Assembly: GCA_033064195.1 (NCBI GenBank)
Contig: JARBJD010000050.1
Coordinates: 124,001 to 188,000, forward strand
Source of the DNA: Blattamonas nauphoetae
Taxonomy: Eukaryota; Preaxostyla; Oxymonadida
DNA length: 64,000 nucleotides
Direction of reading: 5' to 3'
A program made the position numbers and the translations under genes. Below the pieces are notes generated by a model. The model was not told the origin of the DNA. It worked only from the letters and a program-made list of their open reading frames with translations, and searched no databases. Positions 32,312-44,800 of this stretch are shown one piece after another. Position 1 is the stretch's first letter; each line of letters begins with the position of its first letter.

Positions 32312-33385
32312 CTATTCCCGTTCTGGAAGGTTCATGCCCTGCAAGTTGGTACATTCAATCGAATGGTAAACAGTCCATCTTCCTCTCGATCCGTTTTTGT
32401 TGTTTTGCAGTATTGTTTCAATCACATCTTCGATGCCCTCCATTCTCAACATTCGATTCACTGTAATCCATATGTGTCGCCCCTCTCCCCTTTGTTTGTT
32501 ACAGTCTCGCTGGATATCGACCATCTTTGTCAGAAACCAAAAGATTGAGTCATCATCTTCGAAGAACGTGAGACAACTTGGAATTGTGAGAAAGACAGGC
32601 ATATGAAGAACACACTCCATTGTTGGTTGATATGATGGACAGTTTTGGAGGATGAGAGCAAGAAGAAACATGAATTCAATCGACATGTCGCCATCGATGA
32701 TCGAATAGCGTTTCACGCACAAATGCCAGATGAACTTCTCCGAGGGCACAAGAACTTGCTGAAAAACCGTCTCGCGAACAGCTTGTTGTTCATTCCCATC
32801 TTCGATTCTGAGTACTGCGAGATAATATGGAGTTGTGAGCCAGACAGAACGGGAGATGCTTCGAACGAGACAGGTGTGGATATTGACTGCTTCAGGAAAT
32901 GAAAGAAACAAGGGATTGAGAGATTCGATGATTTGATGGATCAGGTCAGCTTTGACAAGGGCAAGGAGGATGTGTGGGGAACATTTCATGACCAGAGAAG
33001 AGACCATCTTCATTGCTGCCATGATGATAGTCTGACTGCCTGAAGAAATGAGCACCACAATCGACTGTACGAAGTGTGTCGAAGAATCACCGGAGAATGT
33101 TGCAAGGCGACCGAGAAAAGCTTCTGCTGATGTGTCATTCTGAAAACGCACACATTTGAGGAATTTCACTGCCTGAGCTTCCAGTGAGTCATCAAGTGCA
33201 GGTTGTGACTTCATAGTGACAACCAGAGACTGAAAGACAATGGCCTTCTCGTGGAAAGAATAATACCGGTTTTCCATCCAATTCAGGAAAGAAGAGCAAT
33301 CCACGGAAAAAGGTAACGGCAGGAAGGACAAATCGGATCGAGTTGTCCTTGAGGAGGTGTCTGTTTTCTTGTCAATCGCGGTCAT
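32312..33385 (-). CDS. Family B helical-repeat protein, copy 6 (357 aa)
   Basis: Intact 357-residue frame from MTAIDKKTDTSS to GMNLPERE, stop TAG. All family blocks are present: CSSFLNW, AIVFQSLVVTMKSQPALD, SSTHFVQSIVVLISSGSQ, LALVKADLIHQIIESL, RIEDGNEQQAVRETVFQQVLVPSEK, HMPVFLTIPSCLTFFEDDDSI, and NRMLRMEGIEDVIET. It shares its first 25 codons and leader almost exactly with B7, while the middle differs, which suggests exchange between neighbours. Confidence 0.85.
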   Translation of the reverse strand: MTAIDKKTDTSSRTTRSDLSFLPLPFSVDCSSFLNWMENRYYSFHEKAIVFQSLVVTMKSQPALDDSLEAQAVKFLKCVRFQNDTSAEAFLGRLATFSGDSSTHFVQSIVVLISSGSQTIIMAAMKMVSSLVMKCSPHILLALVKADLIHQIIESLNPLFLSFPEAVNIHTCLVRSISRSVWLTTPYYLAVLRIEDGNEQQAVRETVFQQVLVPSEKFIWHLCVKRYSIIDGDMSIEFMFLLALILQNCPSYQPTMECVLHMPVFLTIPSCLTFFEDDDSIFWFLTKMVDIQRDCNKQRGEGRHIWITVNRMLRMEGIEDVIETILQNNKNGSRGRWTVYHSIECTNLQGMNLPERE

Positions 33386-34600
33386 TCTTTCAGTTTCAGA
33401 AACAAAATGCTTGTTATGGGTCAGAACAAAGAATTGGAGAAAGAGATTGTGATGAAATGCATGTCCAAAAGGAATGACAGAAAGAAACCAACGAGGACAG
33501 AGACAACCAAGGAAGATGAAATTTGTGAAGGAGACAAAACGAATGGTGTCAACATTTCATCAAAGAACAACGAATGAACGAGAGAGGCAATGCAAGAAAA
33601 CAGACGAAGAGGGCAATGTGTCACGGATCGTGATCCCGCATTGTTGTGTCTATCCCTTCCAATCGTCCGCTTCCACAACTCGGCACCAGTGTGATGGTGT
33701 CTTACATGGGAATCCCATTCGAAGACGAAGGGATGGCTGACAGTCAGCGTTCGCATGTTCTCGTCCCGTGTGCTTCGTTGCGTGAAGACTTCTTCCGAGT
33801 TTGTGAAGACGATGGAGTGGCTGACAGTCAGCGGTCGTAGGTTCTCGTCCCGTCTGCTCTGTTGCGTGAAGGCTTCTGTCCAGTTTGTGAAGACGAGAGG
33901 AAGGTTGACGTTGAGCGGATGGAGAAACTGCCATCGACGCCACAACCAGCGAGCATCCCACAATCACGGTTGGGAACAGTGTCAACACGAATCCCCATCA
34001 CCCAAGCAAATAGAATCGAGACCAGTTGAGGGAGCAGGGCTGCTTCGATCAGTGTGAGGAAGAGCGGGCGCGCACAGAGATCGTTCGGAGGACGGAGCGA
34101 GGCATGTCCAGCATCGTTTCCATCGCATCGCTTTCCCCGCTTCAGTTCCTCCTTCTGCTTCTCGTTTCGATGGAGAGAGTTCAGCCATTGGGTGGTGTGC
34201 ATGAACAACCATTTTGATTCTGTCGCCTTTCCGAAGTGTCGACGACGATCGACGATGTCGATCAATTCGGAAATGCCATCGCATCGGCGTCCACAACAGA
34301 AGACGATCCTGTGGCACAATCACAAATCAAAGATCTCACACAAACCGCTCCCAATCGTCAGCATCGACAGCTTCCATTTCCGAGCAGTTGGGCAGTGCGA
34401 GAGTGTGAATGTGGCGGCGAAGGAGAAGGAGAGTGTGGCGACCATCGAGGGAGGGAGAGTGGGAGAGTGAGAATCCGAATTGTTCCGGCAAATTAAACAA
34501 CGATGTGATGACAGAGTCGACAAAAATGACACGCAAACAGTGTTCATTGTCTCAAAGAAGCCAGAAACTGTTCGAATCATTCGCTGGTTCTTGTTTGCTT
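33386..34600. other. Spacer between B6 and B7
   Basis: Same modules as 31176-32311, but with an extra tandem repeat (33721-33900). The recurrent block is at 34235-34505. No supported gene. Confidence 0.5.
33721..33900. repeat. 84-bp tandem repeat in B6-B7 spacer
   Basis: Two diverged 84-bp units, starting GAAGACGA at 33721 and 33805, with the start of a third at 33889. 84 is a multiple of three, so the repeat stays in frame. On plus it would encode EDEGMADSQRSHVLVP-type units; on minus, VFTNWTEAFTQQSRRDENL-type units. Other spacers hold one unit. Confidence 0.75.
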
Positions 34601-35674
34601 CTACCAAAGCTCTGGAAGGTTCATGCCCTGCTCGTTGTTCCATTCGATCAAGTTGTCAACAATATCTCCTCCACATCGTGTTTGTTGATCGTGTTGCAGC
34701 TGTTTCTCAATCACATCTTCGATGCCCTCCGTTCTCAACATTCGATGCATAGTCTTCCCCATCTGTCGCTGTTCTCCCCTTTTCTTGCTCCATTCCCACT
34801 GGAAATTGTTTGTGAAAAAAAGAAAACTTTTGATTGAAGCCTCATTTTCGCAGAAAGTGAGACAACTTGGAGCCGTGAGAAAGACAGGCATATGAAGAAC
34901 AAAATCCATCGTTGGTTGAAAAGATGGACAGACTCGGATGAGTTGGGCGAGAAGATCCAGAAAAGTCAAGGATAGTTCGCCATCGACGATCGAATAGCGG
35001 TTTACGCACAAATGCCAAATATACTTCTCGGATGGTGTGACAACTTGCTTCAGAACCGTCTCATGAACAGCTTGTTGTTCATTATCATCTTTAATTCCGA
35101 GAAGAGCGAGATAATTCGGAGTTGTGAGCGAGAGTGATCTACGAATGTACTTCATGACGTTGATGTGGATGTCGACTGCTTCAGTAAACGACAGAGACTG
35201 TAGATTGAGAGTGATGACGAGTTCAGAGATCAGATCAGCTTTCACGAGGAGAAGAAGGTTTTTGGCTGAACAGTGCAAGAACAGGTCATAGAGCAACTTC
35301 ATTGTGGTGGTGGTGATATCCTGACTGGATGAAGAAATGAGCACCACAAAGCACTGCTCGAAGCTTGTCGAAGAATTATCAGATGAAGACTCAAAACTGC
35401 CGAGAAAAGCATCAGCTGATGACTGAATCACTGGATACAGATATTTAAGAAATTTCACTGCTCGACCTTCCAGCGAGGCATCAAGTGCAGGTTGTGACTT
35501 CAAAGTGGCAACGAGAGATCGAAAGACAACTGCTTGTTCATGAGCAGAAGAACATCGAACTTGTCTCCAATTCAGGAACGGCGAGCAATCCATGGAAAAA
35601 GGTAACGGCAGGAAGGACAAATCGGATCGAGTTGTCCTTGAGGAGGTGTCTGTTTTCTGGTCAATCGCGGTCAT
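34601..35674 (-). CDS. Family B helical-repeat protein, copy 7 (357 aa)
   Basis: Intact 357 residues, MTAIDQKTDTSS to GMNLPELW. Family blocks: CSPFLNW, AVVFRSLVATLKSQPALD, FEQCFVVLISSSSQDITTTTMK, LLLLVKADLISELVITLNL, GIKDDNEQQAVHETVLKQVVTPSEKYIWHLCVNRYSI (in pieces), HMPVFLTAPSCLTFCENE, and HRMLRTEGIEDVIEK. Its C-terminal half resembles B1 (FLFFTNNFQWEWSKKR versus YKFQWEWSKKR), while its N-terminus resembles B6. The protein looks soluble; function unknown. Confidence 0.85.
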   Translation of the reverse strand: MTAIDQKTDTSSRTTRSDLSFLPLPFSMDCSPFLNWRQVRCSSAHEQAVVFRSLVATLKSQPALDASLEGRAVKFLKYLYPVIQSSADAFLGSFESSSDNSSTSFEQCFVVLISSSSQDITTTTMKLLYDLFLHCSAKNLLLLVKADLISELVITLNLQSLSFTEAVDIHINVMKYIRRSLSLTTPNYLALLGIKDDNEQQAVHETVLKQVVTPSEKYIWHLCVNRYSIVDGELSLTFLDLLAQLIRVCPSFQPTMDFVLHMPVFLTAPSCLTFCENEASIKSFLFFTNNFQWEWSKKRGEQRQMGKTMHRMLRTEGIEDVIEKQLQHDQQTRCGGDIVDNLIEWNNEQGMNLPELW

Positions 35675-37609
35675 TCTTTCAGTTTCAGAAACAAAATGCT
35701 TGTTATGGGTCAGAACAAAGAATTGGAGAAAGAGATTGTGATGAAATGCATGTCCAAAAGGAATGGCGAAAAGAAGCTAACAAAGACCGAGAGGTCATCA
35801 CCGGTTGAAATAAATTCATTCATCCATTCATCTCCTCCCCACCTTTTCTCATCATGGGCAGTCGTCAAGTTCTAAGCTTTCCATCAAAGACCCTCCATCT
35901 CCTCGTTCCACAATCACTCTCGAATCCTCATCTCTTCCTCTCCCTTTAGAGCCGTGTTCTCCACTTCATCAACGATGGATACAACCAGCTCAACCTGTCT
36001 GAAGTCCCCATTTCTCACTCCTCACGCTGAAGCACATTCTCCAATCTCATCCTCTCTTCTCCTCTCTTCTCCCGCTGTCCACAGCTTCGCCTCCTCCAGC
36101 ACTCTGATTGCCTGCTGCTGCTTCTGATATTCTGTTGCTGTTGACTCGATAGGGACTCCAGTGTCGACATCTGTCCTTCCAATCACCAGACAGCACCCAT
36201 CCATCCATGCAGTGAGCGAAGGAGACGATGTGATGTGTGTCGCCCAGAATGCCAGCGACTGCGGGGACAGCGTGGCAAGTCGCGAGGTCGGCTGTGTCGA
36301 TGTTGTGTCAGCCCTTGATCAACATTGACAAATCGTGTTCGTTCTGTCGAAAACACAATTTGGACATCGACAGCTGAGAGACAGTCACTCATCTTTGCCA
36401 CACAGCATCCACAGCCCTCCCCAATCGTGATTGAGCAACGATTTCGGGACGATGCGCATAGGCGAGACAGATCTTTCTGCGTCTCCAGCATTCCCATCTT
36501 CACTCTCGACCCTTCCCAGCATCTCCTCACATTTCACACAATCACACTCGTCACGAGCCAGATCTGCAATTTCTCGTTTCGGAGCATCGAATCAGACTGC
36601 GCATGTCCACAAAACGGGCGCGAGATTGTGCTTTCAAAGAGAATCCCTCATCACTTCGATTGTTCAGTTGAAGCGGCTGAGAGCGAATGCGTCGAAGGAG
36701 ACGAAGTGTCTGCTTTGAGTGGATCTCTTCACAGTCTCCGCTTACGCGCCATCGCATCGCATCTCTTTCCGCTCCTTCATTTTGTCGGCTCGTCTGCTGT
36801 TTTCATTTCTCGTCTCACATTCTTCCCAAGTTCACTGCCACCGCAAAGAAGAGAGAGATCGACGTCGTCCAATCGATCCCCTTCAGAATCAACAATCGCA
36901 ACACAAAGCAGGTCAGTCGAGAATGTTCACTCAAACACGAGAACATCATCGTCGGTGAATTCGTCGTTGCATCTTCCGACTTCAAATGGGGCACGTCCAT
37001 CCCTCCCTCCCTCAAACTCGACATGCAAAGCCACTTTCTCAGCGATTCCATCAAATCGAGGTGATGATGGCTGCCTTCCTCATCAACGAAGAGCGTGTCT
37101 GCGTTGTGTGGATCTCTTCGAAGTTGCCGCTTCCGAAGAGAGAGCACAGAAAGATGGGGCTTTGGTTCAGCAACTCGTTTCGAGAGGGAGAGAGATCAGC
37201 CATTGGGTGGTGTGCATGAACAACCATTTTGATTCTGTCGCCTTTCCGAAGTGTCGACGACGATCGACGATGTGGATCCATTCCGAATGGCATCGCACCG
37301 GCGTCCACAACAGAAGACGATCCTGTGGCACAATCACAAATCAAAGATCTCACACAAACCGCTCCCAATCGTCAGCATCGACAGCTTCCATTTCCGAGCA
37401 GTTGGGCAGTGCGAGAGTGTGAATGTGGCAGCGAAGGAGAAGGAGAGTGTCGCGATCATCAAGCGAGACTGGCGAGAGAGAATCCGAATCGTTCCGGCAA
37501 ACAAAACCATGAGGTGATGCCAGAGTCGACAAAGATCACACGCAAAGAGTGATTGTTGTCCAAATGAGGCCACAGACTGTGCAAAAGGTTCGCTGGTTCC
37601 TGTCTCATT
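35675..37609. other. Long spacer between B7 and B8
   Basis: 35680-35800 is the B leader, nearly identical to that of B6. 35820-37160 is unique in this window, pyrimidine-rich on plus, with several overlapping open frames. One plus frame at 36687-37064 has a non-repetitive stretch (DVVQSIPFRINNRN, VSRECSLKHENIIVGEF) that could be a gene relic. 37180-37515 is the recurrent spacer block. I cannot support a gene. Confidence 0.4.
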
Positions 37610-38683
37610 CTATTCCCGTTCAGGATGGTTCAAGCCCTGCAGGTTGTTCCAATCAATCGAGAAGGCAACAATCCATCTTCCAATGAATTCGTTTTGGTCG
37701 TTTTGCAGCTTTTCTTCCATCACATCGTCGATGCCCTCCATTCTCAACATTCGATGGACATTCTTCTCCATCTGTCGCTTTGTTCCCATTGTTTTGTTCC
37801 AGTCCAGCTTAGCACCGATCATTGAATTCAGAGAATGGTAGATCGTGTCATCATATTCGAAGAATGATAAGCATCTTGGGATCGTGAGAACTATTGGCAT
37901 ATGAAGAACACAATCCAATGTCGGTTGATGATCATGACATATATGGAGGAGGCGAACAAGAAGAACCATGAATTTATTCGACATGCCGCGATCGACGATC
38001 GAATAGCGGTTCACACACAAATGCCTGATATACTTCTCCGAAGGCACCAGAACTCGCTGAAAAACAGTCTCATGAACAGCTTGTCGTTCATCGTGAACTT
38101 CAATTCCGAGTTGTTCCAGACCATTCGAAGTTGTGAGCAAGAGAGACGGGCGAACGCTCTTCATGATGTTGATATGGATACCGACCCCTTCAGCATATGA
38201 AAGAGACAGTGGATTGAGAGTGTTGATGAGATGAGGGATCAGATCAGCTGTAATGAGGAGAAGAAGGTTTTTGGTTGAGCAGAGCCACATCAGATTTTGG
38301 TGGATCTTCATTGCTGCCATGGTGATAACTTGACTGGCAGAAGAAATGAGCACTACAATGCACTGTACGAATTTAGTCGAAGATTCATCAGATGAAGACT
38401 CAAAACTGTCGAGAAAAGCATCTGCTGATTCTTTTGTCCCCAGCTTCGCAGATTCCAGAAATCTCACGGCTTTAGCTTCCAGTGAGTCATCAAGTGCAGG
38501 CTGGGACTTCAAAGTGGCAACCAGAGATCGAAAGACAATGGCCTTTGAGTGGATATCATCACGTCGACCTTTGGTCCAATTCAGGAACGGTGAACAATCC
38601 CCTGGAAAAGGAAACTGAGGGATAGACATAACAGAGCGTGTTGAGCTTGTTGAGGCGTCTGTTTTCTTGTCAATTGCGGTCAT
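37610..38683 (-). CDS. Family B helical-repeat protein, copy 8 (357 aa)
   Basis: Intact 357 residues, MTAIDKKTDASTSSTRS to GLNHPERE. Family blocks: CSPFLNW, AIVFRSLVATLKSQPALD, FVQCIVVLISSASQVITMAAMK (shared almost exactly with B3), LLLITADLIPHLINTLNPL, AVHETVFQRVLVPSEKYIRHLCVNRYSIVD (in pieces), HMPIVLTIPRCLSFFEYDD, and HRMLRMEGIDDVMEE. It is the last B gene before the large surface-protein gene, with which it is divergent (about 160 bp between start codons). Confidence 0.85.
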   Translation of the reverse strand: MTAIDKKTDASTSSTRSVMSIPQFPFPGDCSPFLNWTKGRRDDIHSKAIVFRSLVATLKSQPALDDSLEAKAVRFLESAKLGTKESADAFLDSFESSSDESSTKFVQCIVVLISSASQVITMAAMKIHQNLMWLCSTKNLLLLITADLIPHLINTLNPLSLSYAEGVGIHINIMKSVRPSLLLTTSNGLEQLGIEVHDERQAVHETVFQRVLVPSEKYIRHLCVNRYSIVDRGMSNKFMVLLVRLLHICHDHQPTLDCVLHMPIVLTIPRCLSFFEYDDTIYHSLNSMIGAKLDWNKTMGTKRQMEKNVHRMLRMEGIDDVMEEKLQNDQNEFIGRWIVAFSIDWNNLQGLNHPERE

Positions 38684-38841
38684 TCTTTCAGATTCTGAGT
38701 CGAATCACTCTTTATGGGCGAGAACAAAGAATTAATGAAAGAGAATGAGATGATCACATGTTTTTTCAATCCCCAGTTAACTCTAGATTTGTTATCTTAG
38801 ATCTGATTCTGATCGGTCCCATCAAGTGGTATCATTGAAAG

Positions 38842-41800
38842 ATGCTCTTCCTTCTCACGTGGACCTGGACTCTCACTCTAGATCTTGATGACCTCCAAGT
38901 TCCTGATCTTGGAGAAACGATCTCATCACTTTCACGTGTGTCCAATCACGGAGAAACTCCACAAACCATCTTGCTCCAAAATCCACGATACCAATCAAGA
39001 ACTGTGGAGATCTCATCAAAAATTATTGCCGTTAGTGGGAATGTCCAATCGCGTCCTACCATTTTGGAGAGTCAACAGGTAAAACGAACACTATTGCATT
39101 TGACAAACTCAACAGCTTCATTCATGAACCTTGCATTCCAATCCCTGACCGCCCGAATTCTAACTGCAATCGATCACTCTGAATGCCTTGTGGCGAACTC
39201 GGCGATATCGGTGATTGAAGACGTATCGCCGATTGAATGCAGTGATTCGACCGTTCGCGTTGTGAACTCGGAATTCGACTTCACATCGACCCAGAATCGT
39301 TCCCCCTCCCTCTCCACCACTGCATCGTTGTCGAGTTCGGTGTCGTTCCACAGCTGTTCATTCTCTAATGTTGTGGTGACGTCGCCTGGTTCGTTCATCA
39401 GCTGTTCGTCCGTGCAGATATCTCAGACTGATTGCTGCAATTTTCGAAACATCAGCCACTGCCCCACTTTCCTCCAGTCGTCATTTTCGCCACTTTTCCA
39501 CAATGTCTCCGTTCTGAACTCGCGCTTTTCGGATTGCGAGAACGTGCTCTTCGGAGGAGTGGTGCGTGACACAGAAGACCGAACATCTCTCCTCGCCGCC
39601 AATACCACATTCACTCGTTCCCACAGCACATACACCAATAGAACTGGAGAATCATTCGGTCCATCAACGAAAACCGCCGAAAACGTCACTGTGGACCATC
39701 GCTACCAGCAATGCACATTTACCCAATGTGTTTCGGTGGATACATTTGGTGGTGGTATTCGATGCGACTCTGGAGCGAACCTTGCCGTTGATAATTGCAC
39801 ATTCATCCAATGCCACAGCAAATACGATCCTTCTGGTCAGGGTGGAGGACTCTCAATGGACGGCTACACAGATAAAGCGGGAGTGTCAATCACACGCAGT
39901 ATATTCTCGGAATGCGAAGCTGTTTTTGGAGGAGGAATTCGAGTGATCAGACCGAGTCATCTCGTGATTCAATTCTGCAATACTTCGGAATGCTGTGCTG
40001 TTGAATCGACAGAGTCTTCAATTAGACCCTGGGGAGGAGGAATTGGGTTGACTGGAATGCCCCTTGCGTCTGTTCTCTCAAACATCCGATTTGAAGACTG
40101 CAAATCAGGACTGTCAGCGGCGTGTCTGGACAACAATGACGCATCTGGCTCGATCACTTATTCCAATCTCCTCTTCGCACGTGGTGAATGCCAGCAAGGA
40201 AATGCGATTTTTTCTGGCGTCGCTGGCAACGACGCAGAAATCACTTTTTTCAGTTGCACTTTCTTCTCTAACGTCGCAACCGCAACTCGACAAGGCACAG
40301 TCAATGGGACAGACACGGACTTGGCACTTGGAAACGACATCAAGTTTCATTATCTTCCTGTCTGGGAACGAGTCTTGAAGGACAAGTCATCCTTCATGAA
40401 TTGCTTCAGTACCTCAGCATTCCCAAGACTCGCACTCGACACCCATCCTCTCGTCGTGGATTTCTCTCTTTTTGAAGAAGGAAACGACACACTCCTGGAC
40501 ATCCATCTCCCGACACCAGGGATTGTTGTAAGTGCTGAAGCTGGAGAAGATGAACCTGGATGTGGATCAGGTTCGAATCCGAAATGCCATTCGATTGGCT
40601 ACACTGGACGGGACAGACTGGCAGACGCCGACACCACGGTTCTCGTTGAAGGGGGTCGATATGAAGAGACACTCTCGTTCAACGTGGGAAGCAAGCCCGC
40701 GTTCTTCTCGTCGATTGATGACGAATATCCCGTCGTCAGCTTCTCTCCTCAATCAGGCGAAGACAGATTCATGGAACTTGCTGTTGGAACACTGTCGCTG
40801 AGCTATTTCACGATTGTTCCTTGCAAGACAGCCAGCATTGTGAAAGTTGTTGGAGCAGGAACACTGACAATCGAATCGTGTCAGTTCCAGAATTACGCTG
40901 ACCTCACTCCAATTGTGGAAGCAAGCATCATCACGATGAGTGAAGGCACAGCACTTCTGAAGAAGGTGGTGTTTGTTGGAATCTCGTTCAATCAGGGCAG
41001 GATTGTGAGATGTTCGGGAGATGTGATGAAACTGGAGATTCAGGAATGTGTGTTCACAGGAATGAGTGGAACAGCAGGTCCTCTGATCTCTTTCGAGAGA
41101 TCCAGCGACGGAGGAGAACTCATCGTACACAAAGCTAAGCTTCATGGGAGTGATGTTTCGGACAGTATTGGAGGAATCACGACGAACAACGTTGAGACTG
41201 TGACGATCACTTCAAGCACTTTTGCCTCTCTCACGGATGCGACGCAGAAAGCAGCTCTCTCCATAAGCTCATGCACGACCTCCCTCACTCTCACCGATCT
41301 CCTTTTTGAGGATTGCTCTGGTTCCGAAGCCTCGTCACTCTTCGTCACATCTTCGGTCACGCTCACCAGCCCCATCTCAAATTCGTTCAGCACAACAGAC
41401 GCCCCCATCTCGTCTGTCGACGGCGACACAACAACAGTCTTCATTCCCAAGCCAAACACTCTCACGATCGATCCCTCACAAGGGTCAGCAGAAGTCTTCT
41501 GTTGGACACAGGCAACTGGATGCGTATCTCTCTCCTGTCTCACACCTCGCATTGGACAAGGGCACACTTGGCTGATCTCAGCTGCAGATGGAACTTCTCT
41601 GGAGTCGTTGGTGTCACTTGATGACAAAACACTTCTTGTCGCTGGAAATGGAAAGTTGTCAACCACTTTCCAACACTCAGGTGGAATCGACTCGTCTCTG
41701 CTCGATCAGACGTCTGGATCACTCGCCATGAGTGAAATTCATTTCTCGATCTTGCCAGCACAAGCAGCAACGACACGCTCAGCGTCATTCTTCTCAATCA

Positions 41801-44800
41801 GTGGCGGCAGTCTCTCGTTGACAAGTGTCTCCTTCTCGCCGATGTCTTTCTCAGACTCAAACAGCCTCATCAAACACACCGGAGCTGCGTCTCTCACTCT
41901 CGACACAATCGACTTCTCTGGAATGGCCACGGAAGGCTCTGGCTCAGTCCTCCATTCGACGTCCACAGGAACAATCGCCCTCTCGTCCGTCTCTTTCTCG
42001 TCGTGCAACTGCGGTGAATCTCAGAAAGGACGGAGTGTCTTCATCGAAAGATCTTTCGATGCAGGTTGTGTCTCGATGACATCTGTTCTGATCTCATCTG
42101 CAGGCACAGTCGGTTCCCACGACATCATCCTGAAAGGCTCCAACATTGCTTCCACCGTCAACCAAACGTGGGAATCTCTGATCGGTGCCGAGGACACTCT
42201 CACTTCTGCTGTGATGGACAGAGTGGTCGGTGAAGAAGAGGGCTCTGAAGTCAAAAGCGGGCCTTTTGCGTATCTGCTGTATCCATTCGTTGAAGGAAGC
42301 ATGTTCGTCGATGGAAGTTTCTGGGATCATGAGAATTGTGGGAAGGAGAAGCTGCCGTGCAAGACGTTTGAGAATGTTCATTCGAAACTGAACACATCCG
42401 ATCAGAGAGTTGTCTTCTTGTCTTCCTACACACTCACAGGCGAGATCAACTCGCTCGAACTTGGATCCGTTCTGACGTCGAAACTCGCCCAAACGGTCAC
42501 AACCGATCAGACCACTCAGTTCATTGTTCAGGCTGGTCCTCTCTCGTTCGAGGCGATCAACTTGTTCCTTCCGACAGCCATCACAAAGCCGCTGTTCGTT
42601 GTGAAGGCCAATGTCCTCTCCATCGCATCGTCAGTCACGATCCAGAATGCACCGAGCGCATCGACACACCAAGCACCACTCTTCTCTCTCACCTCTGGCA
42701 CTCTGCAGATGACGGGAACACAACTGATCTTCCAACCGATCTTCGTCTCGACCAAGTCACTCATCGAACAGACAGAAGGCAATCTCGAACTCAACGGTGT
42801 CTCAATCCAAAACGTTTCAAAGTCGACTGGCGATGGAAGTGTTCTCCACTCCACTCTCTCATCGACATCTGACAAAGTTCAGATTTCTGGAACATCCTCC
42901 TTCAAAGACTGCCGTTCCACAGTCGGAAATGGAGGAGTTCTGTTCGTTTCCTGCCCTCAATCGTTCCCCTCCTCGTCGCTCGTCGTCGATGCCACATTCT
43001 CAGACTGTTCATGCGGTCCAGACATGAAAGGTGAGAGTGTTTTCGTCAGAGGCCACACTTTCAAATCCCTCATCATCCCGGAATTCTGGACAAAAGCCAT
43101 CACTGGTCTCACTTGGGACTCTCCCAACACTCTTTGGGGAACAGATACGAATGAGGAAGAAAGCTCCGTCTATCACTCGATCTCGCTTCTCTATCACCTC
43201 GTTCCATATCGACAGCGGACAATCCATGTCGGAACAGGAGGGCGGAACGAGAATGGATGCGGTTCATCAACGTGGAAATGTCTGACACTCAACCAAGCTC
43301 ACACTCATCTATCAGGCTCAGCACCGTTCACTCTCTCCATCGACACAGAAGCTTCGCACTCAGATGGACTCGTCATTCCATCCGAGACAATCATCAAAGG
43401 CAATCCAGCGACATCAAAATTGCTGGTCGGTGCCACTGAATCTCTCTCTGTCTCCGCCTCGACATTGTCTCTTTCGACGCTCGTTTTGGATGGATCGTCG
43501 GTCGGTCGTACTTCCTCATACTTGACGCTCTCTCAGACAGGATCACTCGACATCAACCACTGCACTTTCACCGGATTCAAATCCACGGCTGATGGAGCTG
43601 TCTTCTCGTCAACACTTGGAACCGCAAATTCTGTCACAATCGCAAACTCAGCATTCACGTCCTGCACGTCCGAAGGAAATGGAGGCGCCTTTGCGATCAC
43701 TCTGAACGGGGGATCACTCACAATCGCAGATACAAACGTGACATTCTCATCGTGTGACGGATTGAAAGGGAAGAATGTGTATTTGGTTGGGAAAAACTTG
43801 GACACACTCTTGGCCGAAGGTGGGCTGGACGGAATCAAGCCTTCAACTCCAGAAAATGATCTCTTTGGAGAAGATGAGAAGTTGAAATGGTTCGGAATCA
43901 ACACTGGGTCAGAAGCAAGTTCAGGATCTCTGCTTTATTATTGGTTCCGCCACACCATCACCGAATCGTCAACACATGTTCATTCGTCAGGAGAGGACCA
44001 TCCTCTCTGTGGACTTCAGGCACTTCCGTGTTTGAAGCTGTCACGTACTCTCACCAACACAAATTCAGCCGCCAAGTTCCTTCTCGATTCCAAACTCTCA
44101 CTGAACGAAGATGTCACCATCGCAAACACAGCTACGATCACATCGAACACTGCAGGTCGAGTTGTGGATGTTCAGGGTGACGGATGCTTTTTCATCACTG
44201 CCAACACTCTCTCCGTCGAATCTCTCTCCTTCACAACGCCAGTCCCATCTTTTGATCGCTCGCTCTTCACAATCACAAACACAGGGTCTCTCACTTTGCA
44301 AGAAAGCAATTTCACTGGATTCTCAAGCAGTTTTGCTGGCTCAGTCGTTTCTGGAACAGTAGCAACTTCAGTTCTGATCAAGGATTGTGTACTCTCTCAG
44401 TGCCACTCGACTGAGATCGGTGGAGTTGTTTCTGGGAGTCTCACTGGCTCTGGAACGATCTCGATTTCAGACAACACGTTCAGTTCGTGCACAAGCAGCA
44501 AGAACGAGGGGCATCTCGGGTCCATCTCGTCAACTGATCTCATCACATTCCTGAAAACCGACACTCTGTCCTCGATCAAACCATTGATTCCCGAAAATGG
44601 CATTTTTGGAGAAGATGAGAAGTCGAAATGGTTTGGAACAGATGCAGCAACAGGCACAACAGGATCGCTGCTGTTCTTCTGGTATCCTCATCTCGACACG
44701 GAAGTTTTAACGCACGTCCACTCAAACGGAGATGCAAACCAATTATGTGGAATTCAAGCACTGCCTTGCTCTGTCCTCTCCTCCGCTCTTCAGAAGACAA

